From: Chersky-840 sp035532735
GTDB taxonomy: Bacteria > Actinomycetota > Acidimicrobiia > Acidimicrobiales > UBA8190
DNA: 57,593 nt
Assembly: GCA_035532735.1 (NCBI GenBank)
Contig: DATKQM010000019.1
Span: 1 to 57,593, forward strand
Direction: 5' to 3'
Part shown: positions 1 through 8,017 of the stretch, piece by piece
Layout: each line of letters starts with the position of its first letter
Position numbering within the stretch: position 1 is the stretch's first letter
Made by a program: the position numbers and the translations under genes
The notes under the pieces: generated by a model
Seen by the model: only the letters and a program-made list of their open reading frames with translations
The model's database searches: none
Told to the model about the DNA's origin: nothing

Positions 1-161
1 CTCGAGATCTTTCACAACCGCCAGCGACGTCACAGCTCGATCGGAATGCTTACTCCCATCGAATATGAGATGCTCGATTTGTCCCAACAGCCAGTGGCAT
101 GAATTCCAGCATGCTGACGCTGAGAAACCCAAGGCACATCAGGTGGGCCGATCACCGGGGT

Positions 162-794
162 CTAGTCCCGAAGCGACGGGTCAGCTGCATTGTGGACAGC
201 GCCGATCGACTTCCTGGCTTCTGCCTCAGGAACAAGGTTCTTCGTATGTGAACCCGAGCGATACCGATGGACCAGGAGCCCGATCGCGGCGAACACGACG
301 CCTGCGGCGATCACGTACCCCACGACGCCGAGCGCAGCCACCATCTTGTTCCAACTGTCGCCGAGCGCGTAGCCGATGCTCGTGAGCAGAGCGACCCAGA
401 TCGACACCCCGATCGCAGTAAAGGTCGCAAACTTCGCGACGTTCATCTCGGCCATGCCAGCCGGAAGTGAGATGAAGGTGCGGATGAACGGGAGTACCCG
501 TCCATAGAGCACCATCCACTCACCTCGCCGGGAGAACCACCGCTCGGTCTTGTCGAGATCGGCGTGTGAGAGCAGGACGTACTTCCCGTAGCGATCGACC
601 AGTGCCCGCCCCCCGGTGCGACCGACCGCGTACGCGAGTAGCGAGCCTAGGATCGAGCCCGCGATCCCCGCGAGGATGACAAGTCCCAGCTTGAGGCTGA
701 CGTGGGAACCCCCGATGACAGCACCGCTCGCCAGAGCGCCGCTCAGGCCCAGCGTCACCTCGGACGGGATCGGCACACATGCTGACTCAAGCAC
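162..794 (-). CDS. DedA/VTT-family membrane protein, N-terminus shortened
   Basis: DedA (SNARE-associated/VTT) integral membrane protein; family members act as lipid or ion transporters or flippases in the inner membrane. Seen: the E-x-x-x-P-x-P-S-E motif right at the start (ESACVPIPSE), a hydrophobic Gly-rich segment, the GRxxPFIRTFISLPAG motif near residue 100, and two C-terminal hydrophobic helices. Length 210 aa. The GTG at 794 is the only usual start. The same frame continues upstream to a TGA at 864-866 and encodes QHFLESWGYLAVFVLTV, a typical DedA N-terminus, but the codon where ATG would be expected is ATA (843-845). The protein is therefore either truncated by about 17 residues or uses a non-standard start. 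Family sure; expression uncertain. Confidence 0.85.
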   Translation of the reverse strand: MLESACVPIPSEVTLGLSGALASGAVIGGSHVSLKLGLVILAGIAGSILGSLLAYAVGRTGGRALVDRYGKYVLLSHADLDKTERWFSRRGEWMVLYGRVLPFIRTFISLPAGMAEMNVAKFATFTAIGVSIWVALLTSIGYALGDSWNKMVAALGVVGYVIAAGVVFAAIGLLVHRYRSGSHTKNLVPEAEARKSIGAVHNAADPSLRD

Positions 795-1047
795 TGTGAG
801 GACGAAGACCGCGAGGTAACCCCAGGATTCCAGAAAATGCTGTATGGCTAAGAGTCTCGCAGCTCAATCTGACGCTTCCATTACAGGCTGGTATCCCGTA
901 GCAAGGCGATCCATCTGAGATAGAGATCGCCCACCCACGGCACGAGCATCGCAACGTCGACAGTCGTGCGGCCTTTCCCATCCGGGCCGACACCGCTGTC
1001 ACTAGGTGAAGTAGATGGCGCCGGAGGTGCCCATGAACAGGCAGTAG

Positions 1048-1374
1048 ATCGAGAAGGGCCAGAGGGTCGCCGTATTGGAGCGGCGCAATGAGATCGGGCT
1101 CCGACGCGCCCTCGGGGCCACCAAGACCCCACGTCGCGTTCCAATGCGTCTCCGAAGCCGCGCTCCTGGCCCTGATCGGCGGAGCAGTTGGAGCAATATC
1201 CGGTGGATTCTTCACGACAATCTACGCAGCAGCGCGCCGTTGGTACGCCGTCATCCCGCGGGCGGCCCTAGGCGGAGCGACGGCCGCCGCAGTCGTCGTG
1301 GGTGCCGTGGCCGGTGTATACCCGGCCATTCGCGCTGCAGCCTGGCGCCTTCCGAGGCGCTTCGCACCGTTTAG
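1048..1374 (+). pseudogene. C-terminal remnant of a MacB/FtsX-type ABC permease, two frameshifts
   Basis: The frame starting after a TAG at 1045 reads ERRNEIGLRRALGAT, the hallmark cytoplasmic segment of MacB/FtsX permeases. Near 1120-1135 the similarity moves to a second frame (VSEAALLALIGGAVGAISGG and on to VAGVYPAIRAA). Near 1340 it returns to the first frame and ends APSEALRTV followed by TAG, the normal family C-terminus. Only about 100 of the usual 400 or more residues remain and no ATPase partner is present. The two shifts compensate each other in frame. It is non-functional by length alone. Recognition rests on motifs I can read directly. Confidence 0.75.
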
Positions 1375-1939
1375 ACCAGGGTCGGCGTTTTCCAGGTCAC
1401 GTTGTGGGAGCACGATGACACGGACCGCCATGCGGATTGGACAGCGGGGTGCAAGAACCGCGGCCGACGCGAGAGAAGTCCGTCTCGACGCGTTGCCTGC
1501 ACCCCGCCATGACCCCCGGAGCGGGGGGGACCCTAACCCCGAAGGACGCCCACCCATGACGGTACGCCCGATGGTGGAGCCCGTCTATAGCGCATGGGCG
1601 GCCGGGACACGGAAGCGCCATCGGCTCACACCCGATTCGTCTGGGGTGCTACCCGTGCCCCGCCACCACTGAGCGCTCCTGATGCCATGGAGGTGTGCGT
1701 CAACCCTCCCGGAGTCACCCGAACGCCACCGTATGCGGGGGGAAGGGGCCTGCCTATGGACCTTCGGCCCTATTATTGGGGTGCTCGCCGAGGTGCCAAG
1801 GCGTATCCGAGACGGATAACGCGAAGCGGGAGGGCCGAAGGCCCTCCCATCTCGGCTTAAGCGGTTCAATACCCCCACTGGGTCCCTGATGTGACCGTAG
1901 GCACGGCGAGACCGCGGCCACCGGTGACCAGCGAGTAAA
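1375..1939. other. Gene-free stretch
   Basis: No reading frame here has recognisable protein similarity; the open frames look like shadows of GC-rich sequence. I see no tRNA. The only structure is the hairpin at 1828-1848 and, just before it, an imperfect inverted repeat around 1801-1822 (gcgtatccg / cggataacgc). It probably belongs to the decayed region between the permease remnant and the IS630 pieces. Confidence 0.5.
1828..1848. terminator. Perfect 9-bp hairpin, possible terminator
   Basis: GGGAGGGCC, loop GAA, GGCCCTCCC. The stem is perfect and GC-rich but no T-run follows on either strand. It lies about 90 nt past the stop of the small minus-strand gene ending at 1940, so it could end that transcript. 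Confidence 0.4.
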
Positions 1940-2116
1940 TCAGCCCCGCAGGATGCCCCTGAGCAGCTTCCCGAGGGCTCCGTTCGTCTTGGCGTACACC
2001 TTGCGTCTCACCACGCGGCGTCCGTAGGCCGTGGGACCCTTGGAGGCGGCCTCGACGTTCCCGAGGTCTCGGGCTGCTCGGTAGAGCTGGCTACGGAGTG
2101 ATCTGCGGCGTGCCAT
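1940..2116 (-). CDS. Small basic conserved actinobacterial protein (58 aa)
   Basis: ATG (2114-2116) to TGA (1940-1942), 58 residues. It begins MARRRSLRSQLYRAARDLG, continues NVEAASKGPTAYGRR and ends KLLRGILRG. About one third of residues are Arg or Lys. The pattern (R-rich start, SxLYRAxRxLGDVEA, a Gly-Pro turn, a second basic helix) matches small hypothetical proteins I know from other actinobacteria; their function is unknown to me, and nucleic-acid binding is only suggested by the charge. The start overlaps the end of the broken gene at 2091-2420 by 26 nt. Confidence 0.65.
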   Translation of the reverse strand: MARRRSLRSQLYRAARDLGNVEAASKGPTAYGRRVVRRKVYAKTNGALGKLLRGILRG

Positions 2117-2420
2117 CAAGCCATCGTATCCATCTCGCGTATTCGAGACCGAAGAGCTTCAGGCCCTTGGGCAGGCTGACCTTCTTCCACTTCAGCGAAG
2201 TGACGTGGGGGTTGGTGCTGACTCCGAGGTTGGTTGCCTGGAGTGTCGCCGCGGCATAGGCCCGCGCCTGGTGTAGTTGCCGAGAGGTTCGAGGTGGCGA
2301 TGTCGAAGTCAGTCGTGGTGATAGTCACCGACGGGGTCGCCGTATCGTCCCACTGCGTGGCAAAGGCCGGATAGTTGGAACCGCCACTTCCACCGGCGCC
2401 ACCATCCGTCTTGAAGATGA
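2091..2420 (-). pseudogene. Broken gene of unknown function, cut by an IS630 piece
   Basis: Reading leftward, one frame gives a Gly/Ser linker then YPAFATQWDDTATPSVTITT and DFDIATSNLSATT. After a shift near 2265 another frame gives ARAYAAATLQATNLGVS, then HVTSLKWKKVSLPKGLKLF, ending at a TAG at 2091-2093. The two parts read like one secreted or phage-like beta protein with a frameshift, but I cannot name the family. Its 5' side ends where the plus-strand IS630 fragment begins (about 2411), which suggests the insertion broke it. Confidence 0.3.
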
Positions 2421-2590
2421 TCCGGGCCCGCTATCCAGACACCCACATCTCGGTCGTCCAGGACAACGTGTCCTCGCACTGGACAACAGAAGTGCGAACC
2501 GTCGCCCGTCAGCTGGGGATCACGCTCGTGGCCACTCCCACCCAGGCCTCGTGGATGAACCGCATCGAGTGCCAGTTCAGGTTGATGGTG
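2411..2590 (+). mobile_element. IS630-family transposase, C-terminal DDE fragment
   Basis: The frame reads RARYPDTHISVVQDNVSSHW, then LGITLVATPTQASWMNRIEC. This is the second catalytic Asp (in QDN) and the final Glu (in NRIEC) of an IS630 DDE domain, with the usual PTxASWxNRIE signature. Similarity fades after about 2590. The first Asp and the HTH region are absent upstream, so this is a fragment. See the complementary N-terminal part at 2984-3790. Confidence 0.75.
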
Positions 2591-2983
2591 AAGGCCGTCT
2601 TCGCCGGTTCGGGCAGCGCCGGGCCACCTAGCAGGCCCGCCGGCGCAAACGGCTGGCCGATCGGCGCCTTCGAGCCGCCTCTGACCGACCCCGTAGCATC
2701 GGCGCGGTGACCATCCCAGCTCACCGATGCCCGGGTCCGCTTCCGCAACCCTACGCCTACATCGAAGCGACCCTGCCTGACGGCTTTGACCAGCCGCTCT
2801 TTCTCCCCGTGGACCGGCCACGGGGAGAACAACTCCCGACATCCTGGAAGCAGCGACACGAGCCATGTTCGAGAGCTATGTCTCCCGGGTGCTAGTGCCA
2901 TGACCGGCAACGTTGGAGGGTCGCGTCCACCACTCTGATCTCCGGAGCGCGCAGAATTTGATCGTCTCTGACGAGGAGGTCAT
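2591..2983. other. Stretch between the two IS630 fragments
   Basis: No gene supported. One plus-strand frame (about 2629-2695) gives a basic helix RRRKRLADRRLRAA, which could be the degraded tail of the transposase, followed by unrecognisable sequence to a TAG near 2893. Open minus-strand frames here lack any motif. Confidence 0.4.
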
Positions 2984-3790
2984 GTGCGCGACGGGATACG
3001 CGATCGAGAGATCAGCAACGCGGAGGGCAACCGCCTGTTGCGGATCGTCCGGCGGTCCTCGGGATCGGTGGTGACGTGGCGGAGAGCCCAGATGGTGTTG
3101 TTATCGGCCCAGGGCATGGACGTGGCTCAGATCGCCCAGGTGGCGTTCACCTCGCCTGACCGGGTCCGGGCTGTGCTCCACAACTTCAACGACGACGGGT
3201 TCGACTCATTGGTGCCCAAGTACGCAGGCGGTCGGCCACCGACGTTCACGTTGCCCGAGCGACGGGAGATCAAGAAGGTCGCTCTCAGCCGGCCCGTCGA
3301 TCATGGCCTGCCCTTTTCGACCTGGAGCCTGACCAAGCTGGCCGAGTTCTTGGTGGCTGAGGGGGTGGTCGACGACATCAGCCACGAAGGACTTCGTCTG
3401 CTCCTCCGAGAGGAGGGCGTCTCGTTTCAAGTGATCAAGACCTGGAGGCAGTCCAACGACCCGGACTTCGAGACCAAGAAGAACCGGGTCCTCGAGCTCT
3501 ACGACATCGCAGGTGGGAAGTCCAAACTGAAGAGAGGCGAGCCACGGTGATCATCTGCATGGACGAGTTCGGGCCCCTCAACCTGCTGCCCCGGCCGGGC
3601 TGGCCGTCAGAGCAGACGCCGACACCAAAAGGTCGCGTCGCCGGCGACGTCGAGACACCTACACCCGCCATGCCGGGGTCCGGCACCTCATGGCCGCCTA
3701 CGACCTGAACGAAGACAAGATCTACGGTCACATCAAGACCAAGAAGGACCGCACCACATTCCTGGCCGCGCCAGTGGACAGCTCGCGTCC
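2984..3790 (+). pseudogene. IS630-family transposase, N-terminal and first-Asp region, frameshifted
   Basis: The first frame (2984-3550) gives two helix-turn-helix domains (RRAQMVLLSAQGMDVAQIA; GLRLLLREEGVSFQVIKTW) and the linker to the DDE domain. The next frame from 3550 carries ICMDEFGPLNLLPRPG with the first catalytic Asp. A third frame from 3690 carries MAAYDLNEDKIYGHIKTKKD followed by RTTFL, then similarity stops near 3770-3790. At least two frameshifts and loss of the remaining DDE residues make it inactive. The part missing here is just what the fragment at 2411-2590 contains. Confidence 0.8.
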
Positions 3791-3855
3791 GGGCCGAGTG
3801 AATTCGCAAGGCGACCGGGACTTCCGGATATCGCACGAAGCTCGGTCCCTCCCGG

Positions 3856-5232
3856 TTACGGCGAGGGACGGACGATCGGCTTGTAGCCACGCTCCTTCAG
3901 GAACCCGGCGTTCCCGCAGTAGAACCCGGTGGGCGGGGTCGGGGCCACCCGCTTGATCGCTCCGTGCTGGACCTGGGCCAGGAGAAAGCAGCCCGAGGGC
4001 ACCCCGGCGGCGGGGTCGCTCGGTGGGGTCAGTCCCCCATCGTTGAACAAGGTCACCTTGTTCAACGCACGCAAAAGGCCGAGCCGGGTCGGTGGGTTAC
4101 CCGCCTGGGCCAGGGCCTGGACGAACAGCTCAGCCGAGGTCCAGCCGAAGACCGACTCGATCTCGAAGTTGGCTTTCGAGTCGACCTTCTTCATCCATTC
4201 ATTGAAGAGCCGCACCGCTGGCACGGTCTCGGCGTCCTGGCCGAGGTAGAGGGCATAGCTCTGCTCGATGTACACGTTGTTGGCGGCGCTACCCGCCAGC
4301 TTCAGGAATTGATCGGAGTATGCGGCGGCCTCGATGTTCATGGCCTTGAAGCTCTGCTGCTGGAACTGCTTGGCCAGCGTCGCCGCGTAGTTGTCGGGCA
4401 ACTCTGTCGAGAAGAACAACCTCACACCCTTGTGCTTCATGGCGATGATGTCGGGCAGGAAGTCGGTGTCAAAGGGTCCGACGCCGTGGTCATAGACGAT
4501 CCCCCAGCCCGCCGCCTTCATGCCCGATTCCACCGCGTCTTCGTTTGCCTTGGTGGAAGCAGTGGCGTTCTCCCAGATGATGCCGACCTTCTTTACCGCC
4601 TGCGGATATTTGCTGGCGAAGTACTTGAAGAAGTTCAGGGGGTAATTGCCGATGGGGTTCGGAACGGGGCTGTAGAGGTTTGGATCGGTTGCCAGTCCCG
4701 GGTTGAGCGAGATGCCCACGTCGGGCATGTGGGCCAGATCGATGATGGGCTGCTCGGCCTGGTCCAGCAGGGTGAACCCACCGACCAGGGCAAAGTCACT
4801 TCTTGTTTGGGCGGCGGTCGCCGTCGCCACCTGGCCACCCTGGAAGGTGCTGTCTTGGGCGTCAAGGTAGATCTTCCTGCCGTTCACACCGCCTTTGGAG
4901 TTGACGTAGGCGAAGTACGCCTCGGTTCCGTCCTCGGCCCCCTTGAAGAGCCCCGGGATAGGAGACGACAGATCGTCGACCTGGCCCACTCTGATCGACG
5001 TGGTCTTGACCCCCGGCGAGGGTCCGGTGCCGCCCGAACCCTGCGAAGCCGAGGTGGCCGAAGCGGCTCCGGGGTTGGCCGAGGTCGTTGGTGTCGAGCT
5101 GGACGTGGAGGAGCAAGAGGCTAGTCCCAGCGCGAGCACGCACAACCCGGCCACAAGGGCACGCCGTGGGGTGACTCCGCCAACCCGCCGACCTGCCGCG
5201 CGCCTGCGGTTGAGCCCTCGGTTCACATCCAC
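3856..5232 (-). CDS. LIV-type ABC transporter substrate-binding lipoprotein (orphan)
   Basis: Periplasmic binding protein type 1 of the branched-chain amino acid/amide family (Peripla_BP_6), 458 aa. Signal: basic start, hydrophobic LVAGLCVLALGLASC with lipobox Cys, then a long Ser/Thr/Pro linker. Mature part: IRVGQVDDLSSPIPG, NSKGGVNGRKIYL, and the late GLTPPSDPAAG typical of the family. ATG at 5232 leaves a long basic N-terminus; a GTG about 19 codons later is an alternative. No permease or intact ATPase adjoins it, only a broken ATPase upstream, so it may serve a transporter elsewhere. The ligand cannot be read from sequence. Its 3' part carries a 27-bp palindrome at 4041-4067. Confidence 0.88.
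   Translation of the reverse strand: MDVNRGLNRRRAAGRRVGGVTPRRALVAGLCVLALGLASCSSTSSSTPTTSANPGAASATSASQGSGGTGPSPGVKTTSIRVGQVDDLSSPIPGLFKGAEDGTEAYFAYVNSKGGVNGRKIYLDAQDSTFQGGQVATATAAQTRSDFALVGGFTLLDQAEQPIIDLAHMPDVGISLNPGLATDPNLYSPVPNPIGNYPLNFFKYFASKYPQAVKKVGIIWENATASTKANEDAVESGMKAAGWGIVYDHGVGPFDTDFLPDIIAMKHKGVRLFFSTELPDNYAATLAKQFQQQSFKAMNIEAAAYSDQFLKLAGSAANNVYIEQSYALYLGQDAETVPAVRLFNEWMKKVDSKANFEIESVFGWTSAELFVQALAQAGNPPTRLGLLRALNKVTLFNDGGLTPPSDPAAGVPSGCFLLAQVQHGAIKRVAPTPPTGFYCGNAGFLKERGYKPIVRPSP
4041..4067. repeat. Perfect 13-bp inverted repeat inside the binding-protein gene
   Basis: Arms CGTTGAACAAGGT and ACCTTGTTCAACG separated by one base (C at 4054). It encodes part of ALNKVTLFND on the minus strand. 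A perfect 13-bp repeat is not expected by chance in a window of this size. Role unknown. Confidence 0.8.
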
Positions 5233-5399
5233 TCCGCCCCCTCAGTGTCCCCGGCTCCAGAGAATGCACACCACTCTGGGGCCCTCCCAGCTTGTCATCC
5301 TCGTCTGCCTCTTGTTCGATCCCAGCATCGTCAGCAGGAGTTCGAAGGGATTTTCATCGAATTCCGAGAGGTCGTTCACATCGCAGCTTTCCCACCAGG

Positions 5400-5716
5400 A
5401 ACGACGGCGGGCCATGCAGCCTGGCCGCTGACCTGATCCTTGCTGCAGAGATCGCCCGCCCGGTCGCCGAGGTTGACTGCCTCGAGGGCGTCGTGGATTC
5501 GCCGCTCGAGCTGATGAAGACCGTAGAGGCCGGCGAAGTACTCGAGGTTTCGGTGACTGTCAGTCGAAGATAAAGGCCTGGTGCTTCGGGCATGATCGCA
5601 ATACGCCGACGGATCTCCACTCCGTTCTCAGCACTGAGCGGGATCCCCGCCACGGTGGCCGAGCCGGAAGTCGGCGCGATCAATGTTCCGAGTGTGCGGA
5701 CCGTGGTCGACTTCAA
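5400..5716 (-). pseudogene. ABC transporter ATPase remnant
   Basis: The minus-strand frame from 5716 begins at the end of a Walker A (KSTTVRTLGTLIAPTSG), then ATVAGIPL and the Q-loop region RRIAIMPEAPGLYLRLTVTE. Near 5555 it shifts; the other frame gives NLEYFAGLYGLHQLERRI and ALEAVNLGDRAGDLCSK, as in DrrA-type drug or polysaccharide exporters. The sequence before Walker A and everything from the signature motif on are missing. It is a frameshifted middle fragment about 100 residues long, and no permease accompanies it. Confidence 0.75.
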
Positions 5717-6121
5717 AAGATACTTCCGAGAAGGCCGTCCGTGTCCCGAAATGCTTGGTCAGCTGGCTGACGGCGAGAGCAGGCGGATCAATTGGTGGCA
5801 TTCGTCGAGAAGTACCGGTCGTCCGCTGGAGCGGACACCTCCTTCGGCCGAGCGCAACGTGCCGAGCTAGCCAGTCCCCTTCACGACGTGAAGATGCGAG
5901 ACCGGCGAACCCGAAAACGAGCTGTCAAGGACTTGACACGCTGGTCGGTTGCCTCCCTACCGGGCCGGGCCCGGTTCTGTCCCCGGGCAGGTTCCGTACT
6001 CGATCATCCTCGGAGAGGGTCCGACGCTCCGGATTAGGATCGGGGTCGAGCGACGACTTGCGTTCGAAACCATCTTCGAGCCCTCGCTCGTGGAGCGCTC
6101 AGGAAGACAAAGGGGGAGGAC
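5717..6121. other. Gene-free stretch before the SnoaL gene
   Basis: Several open frames exist but none carries a motif I recognise, and codon choice is irregular. The segment just before 6122 holds a strong ribosome-binding site (GGGGGAGGA ending 1 nt before the ATG). Probably decayed sequence plus the promoter of the next gene. Confidence 0.45.
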
Positions 6122-6535
6122 ATGTCGGAAAACCTTCGGGTCCTCGGGAAGTACAGCGCGGCGATGGAGTCCGGTGACGGGACAGCGGTCTACGAGTTCT
6201 TCTCCGAGGACTTCCATAGTCACGTTGCCGAACGCGTGAGCCCCGAACGAGTCGGCACCGATATCCGCGGCGAAGAGCAGCAGTGGTGGCAGCAGGCCCG
6301 ATCGGCGTTCCCGGATATGACCTTTACCGTCGACCTGCTCATCGAGTCGGATGATCTCGTGGTGTCGAATTGGACAGTCCAAGGCACCCACACCGGGACG
6401 CCCTTCTACGAGGTTCCTCCATCGGGACACCCCGTCACCATCAACGGCACGGCGATCTTACGGATCCGAGACGGACAGATCGTCGAGCACTGGGGCGGAC
6501 CCCATTGCCAGAAGGGTCTCGGTCTGATCGCCTGA
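6122..6535 (+). CDS. SnoaL-like / NTF2-like ester cyclase family protein
   Basis: 137 aa, one SnoaL-like domain over its whole length. Seen: N-terminal helix with YSAAMESGDGTAVYEFFSED, the FPDMTFTVDLLIESDDLVV strand pair, WTVQGTHTGTPFYEVPPSG and the closing INGTAILRIRDGQIVEHWG, all typical of SnoaL/polyketide-cyclase-like proteins. The family contains cyclases, isomerases and many proteins of unknown role; no polyketide genes are near, so the substrate is unknown. Start chosen by the GGGGGAGGA site. Intact among broken neighbours. Confidence 0.88.
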   Translation: MSENLRVLGKYSAAMESGDGTAVYEFFSEDFHSHVAERVSPERVGTDIRGEEQQWWQQARSAFPDMTFTVDLLIESDDLVVSNWTVQGTHTGTPFYEVPPSGHPVTINGTAILRIRDGQIVEHWGGPHCQKGLGLIA

Positions 6536-6541
6536 ATTCAG

Positions 6542-6752
6542 GCCTTGGAAGGTCATTGGCGACCTGCAGGAGCACCTTTCGAGCTTCCCCAATCCAACGA
6601 TTGCAGCCTCACCTCCACACGGATACGACATCCCGAGCACGCCGATGTTCATGATCATCCAGACACAGGCCGGGGGCTCGGGGAGGACACCCAATGATGC
6701 TGAGTTACCTGCGGTGTTGAAAGTTTCCAACGTCACGGTGACCCAGTCCTAG
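6542..6752 (+). pseudogene. C-terminal remnant of a GH16-like jelly-roll protein
   Basis: A frame without a start runs to TAG at 6750-6752 and reads SSFPNPTIAASPPHGYDIP, then TPMFMIIQTQAGGSG, LPAVLKVSNVTVTQS. The pattern of a two-strand core, an N/G-rich loop, a P-[AT]-x-[LM] turn and a final V-x-x-V-x-V-x-Q strand looks like the end of GH16 family glycosidases. Only some 65 residues are readable and no catalytic ExDxxE is present. Assignment is tentative. Confidence 0.35.
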
Positions 6753-6833
6753 GCAAGGTGCTCTCGCCGATCCATCGGCGTCGGGGTCGGGTGCCGGGAG
6801 GGCCGGCGCCCCCGGGCCGATGAGCGCCGGAGG

Positions 6834-7190
6834 TCAACCTTCCACGATCTCGCGGACCTCAGCAGTAACGGTCCAGTGGGTTTCGTGGATCTGCAAGAAC
6901 CGGTTGGTCCAATCAAGCGCCTCGGCCTTGTCCTTGGCCTGGAGGATGGCGTAGCCGCCGACGACCTCCTTGCTCTCAGTGAAGGGGCCGTCTGTGTACC
7001 TGAGCTTGCCTTCGGACCACGTGACCCGAGTCCCCTCGGAGGTCGGGGTGAGCCCTGCGGTATCCACCATGACACCCGCTTTGGTGACCTCCTCCAACAG
7101 GGCACCCATCCGCTCGGAGAACTCAGGGCTGGGGACCTCGGCGGGAAGATTCTGCTCGTCGATGCGGATCATCGTCAGGTAACGCGGCAT
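6834..7190 (-). CDS. YCII-related (DGPF) domain protein
   Basis: 118 aa with one YCII/DGPF domain: MPRYLTMIRIDEQNLPAE, VMVDTAGLTPTSEGTRV, RYTDGPFTESKEVVGGYAIL with the name-giving DGPF, and a final AEALDWTNRFLQIHETHW. The start at 7190 is preceded by GAGGAGCA. Such proteins often sit beside ECF sigma factor genes in actinobacteria; here the sigma gene is divergent, 344 nt away. Their biochemical role is not established. The long in-frame extension to 7544 has no coding character and is left out. Confidence 0.88.
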   Translation of the reverse strand: MPRYLTMIRIDEQNLPAEVPSPEFSERMGALLEEVTKAGVMVDTAGLTPTSEGTRVTWSEGKLRYTDGPFTESKEVVGGYAILQAKDKAEALDWTNRFLQIHETHWTVTAEVREIVEG

Positions 7191-7534
7191 GGTGTGCTCC
7201 TCGGTCCGGTCGGCGGGGCTCTCCCAGCCTCTCACCCCTACGTCGAACGGAGGAGGGCCGGATCGACAACTCCCCCAGGATTCCTCCAAGAATCCTTCGA
7301 CGCTGCGCCCGGAGGGAGCCCGCGGCTTCCGAGCCCGACGGTCACCGGCGAGAATCGTGAGCGGCCCGTCTCTAGCCGAGACTCGCGGGCGGAAACCCAG
7401 GGCAGCCAACCATAGGATGCCCTCGCCGACGGGGCCGGGCCCGAGATATCGGGATGGCGTGCAACGGGGAAGGCCAGCCAGGCGTGTGTGGTCCATGCGG
7501 TACGGCCGCTGGCTTGCAGAGCGAGGGCGCTCGC

Positions 7535-8017
7535 GTGGGTACAACGGATTTCACCGACCTATATGCCTCGTCCTTCGCCCGGCTGGTCGGGCAGGTCACC
7601 GTCGTGACGGCCGACCGTGAAGCGGCCGAGGAGGCCGTCCAAGAGGCCTTTGGCCGACTCTGGACACGATGGGAGTCTGTTCATGCCTACGACAAACCAG
7701 AAGCCTGGGTGCGTCGCGTGGCGATCAACGTCGCTATCAGTCGCTGGCGGCGCCTGCGACAGCTCCGACCTCTCGTCGAAACCTCGGGGGCGTCCCGAGA
7801 GGACGATGCGGTGACCCGGCCCGATGTCCAACGGGCGTTGCGGTCTCTCCCTGTGCAACAACGCCATGCCCTCCTGCTCCATCATGTGGTGGGTCTCTCG
7901 GTGTCCGAGGTGGCCCAGGAGATGGGAGTGCCGCAAGGCACGGTCAAGTCGTGGCTCTTTCGCGGGCGAGACACGTTGCATCGCACCCTCGGCGTGGAGG
8001 AGGCTCCTCGTGGATGA
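7535..8017 (+). CDS. ECF (SigE-like) RNA polymerase sigma factor
   Basis: 160 aa from the GTG at 7535, which has AGGG 8 nt upstream; an earlier GTG at 7454 would add 27 residues without similarity. Sigma region 2: DREAAEEAVQEAFGRLWTRW through WVRRVAINVAISRWRR. Region 4: ALRSLPVQQRHALLLHHVVG and the HTH SVSEVAQEMGVPQGTVKSWL. It lacks the SnoaL-like tail of ECF41 factors. The stop overlaps the GTG of the next gene by 8 nt, so the two are translationally coupled and the partner may control it. Confidence 0.92.
   Translation: MGTTDFTDLYASSFARLVGQVTVVTADREAAEEAVQEAFGRLWTRWESVHAYDKPEAWVRRVAINVAISRWRRLRQLRPLVETSGASREDDAVTRPDVQRALRSLPVQQRHALLLHHVVGLSVSEVAQEMGVPQGTVKSWLFRGRDTLHRTLGVEEAPRG

Noticed and set aside
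881..1196. Small minus-strand protein (frames ending near 881 and 1002, e.g. IYCLFMGTSGAIYFT)
   Set aside because: The pieces sit in different frames, overlap the MacB remnant antisense and match no family I know.
3964..5124. 386-aa plus-strand frame
   Set aside because: Shadow of the binding-protein gene on the other strand; no signal, no domain.
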